DNA from: Dehalococcoidales bacterium
GTDB lineage: Bacteria; Chloroflexota; Dehalococcoidia; Dehalococcoidales; RBG-16-60-22
DNA length: 13,298 nucleotides
Direction: 5' to 3'
NCBI GenBank assembly: GCA_016926115.1
Contig: JAFGPF010000026.1
Location: forward strand, 1-13,298
This document shows positions 12,882-13,298 of this stretch, piece by piece. The translations under genes were made by a program, and so were the position numbers. Position 1 is the first letter of the stretch. Each line of letters starts with the position of its first letter. The notes beneath the pieces are model-generated. The model searched no databases, was not told the DNA's origin, and saw nothing but the letters and a program-made list of their open reading frames with translations.

Positions 12882-12890
12882 ATTCTACCA
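12882..12890 (-). promoter_or_regulatory. Extended -10 promoter of the nuclease-like gene, probably leaderless
   Basis: On the minus strand the sequence is TGGTAGAAT, an extended -10, followed by six bases (TAATGT) and the ATG. The spacing is identical to that of polA. A TTGACA further up (12897-12902) is too close to serve as its -35. Confidence 0.5.
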
Positions 12891-13019
12891 CATTATGTCA
12901 ATATTATTCCCCGGTAATAAATCAATACCAAATCTTACGGGTTGAACCGTAGATGCCCCGAGGGTGGTTTGGGTGGGAATAGATACAAACCGGAAAATTA
13001 TATCAATCTATCCCCCTAG

Positions 13020-13052
13020 CCCCCTTCCTTTAACAAAGGAAGGGGGTATTTT
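13020..13052 (+). terminator. Strong hairpin with T tract, part of the C/G-rich repeat family
   Basis: CCCCCTTCCTTT (13020-13031) and AAAGGAAGGGGG (13035-13046) form a perfect 12-bp stem with a three-base loop, followed by TATTTTT. It has intrinsic-terminator shape on the plus strand but no plus-strand gene precedes it here. The leading TCCCCCTAGCCCCC resembles the heads of the elements at 6497 and 8998. Confidence 0.6.
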
Positions 13053-13298
13053 TACAAGTAAATCAGTGAGTATTTCTTTTTATTATAATCAAAGGCCAGG
13101 GCTGTGCATTAGGTTAAAGGACGCCGCCTCCTTTTGCCCCAGCGGGTGATTTTCTTCCCACCCGGTCCCGCCCGCGCGGCTTTCGTGGCTAAAACCGTAA
13201 AGAACTTCGGGATAAACGATTGATGAGACGAGGGCGGTGGGGTGGGAATTCTTCGACGGGCTCAGGATGAGCGGGGGGCGGGGAGTTAAGGGGTCTCC

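Larger units (their letters stand above)
12876..13298. other. Gene-free right end (423 bases)
   Basis: The first 15 bases hold the promoter of the nuclease-like gene. Position 13020-13052 holds a strong hairpin. The rest is G+C-rich with no frame that has both a ribosome site and a recognisable product; a 61-residue frame at 12964-13149 runs through the hairpin and looks accidental. At 13247-13275 the string TTCTTCGACGGGCTCAGGAT begins a motif that I recall as a dispersed intergenic repeat in environmental bacterial genomes; only one copy is in this window. Confidence 0.5.

Noticed and set aside
12964..13149. A 61-residue plus-strand frame, and a minus-strand frame over 13080-13230
   Set aside because: The first runs through a perfect hairpin and has no ribosome site; the second has no start signal I can support.

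Overview
The window most resembles a chromosomal stretch from an uncultured Chloroflexota bacterium, perhaps near Dehalococcoidia. This is a tentative inference from the look of the proteins, the class A RNase P RNA and the style of G-rich intergenic hairpins; no marker here fixes the taxonomy. Most genes are G+C-rich with tight spacing, while two parts (the left-hand phage fragment's intergenic DNA and the right-hand nuclease-like gene) are visibly more A+T-rich and look acquired.

Left edge (1-1487): the C-terminal end of a large serine recombinase reads rightwards and runs straight into a truncated phage terminase large-subunit gene on the opposite strand. Behind the terminase, on the same minus strand, are a small-terminase-like gene and an overlapping 48-residue ORF with its own extended -10 promoter. 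The simplest reading is a prophage packaging module whose terminase gene was interrupted by a serine-recombinase element, with the junction at about 340-357.

Core (1540-6384): a coiled-coil C4 zinc-ribbon protein and ribonuclease HI form a two-gene unit. A small cysteine-rich protein faces it. RNase P RNA (rnpB, with a good promoter) is followed by a rightward run: lipoprotein-type S41 peptidase, macro-domain ADP-ribose hydrolase-like protein, and DAHP synthase (entry enzyme of the shikimate pathway), spaced 19 and 2 bases apart.

Middle (6385-8142): a repeat-rich intergenic block of nested palindromes, then two membrane-protein genes (a multi-pass protein and a duplicated DUF4389 protein) driven by two near-consensus promoters placed back to back.

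Right (8139-13298): DNA repair genes mutM and polA on the minus strand, separated by a palindromic element that supplies a polA terminator. Upstream of polA lies an A+T-rich gene with a Mrr-like nuclease N-terminus lacking the usual catalytic lysine and a separate C-terminal region with a Cys cluster. polA and this gene both have an extended -10 box exactly six bases before the ATG, which predicts leaderless mRNAs. The last 420 bases hold another long perfect hairpin and no gene I can support.

The most unusual observations are the two identical 25-base hairpins inside rnpB (P12 and P19 positions), the recombinase/terminase junction, the atypical nuclease-like gene, and the paired leaderless-type promoters.
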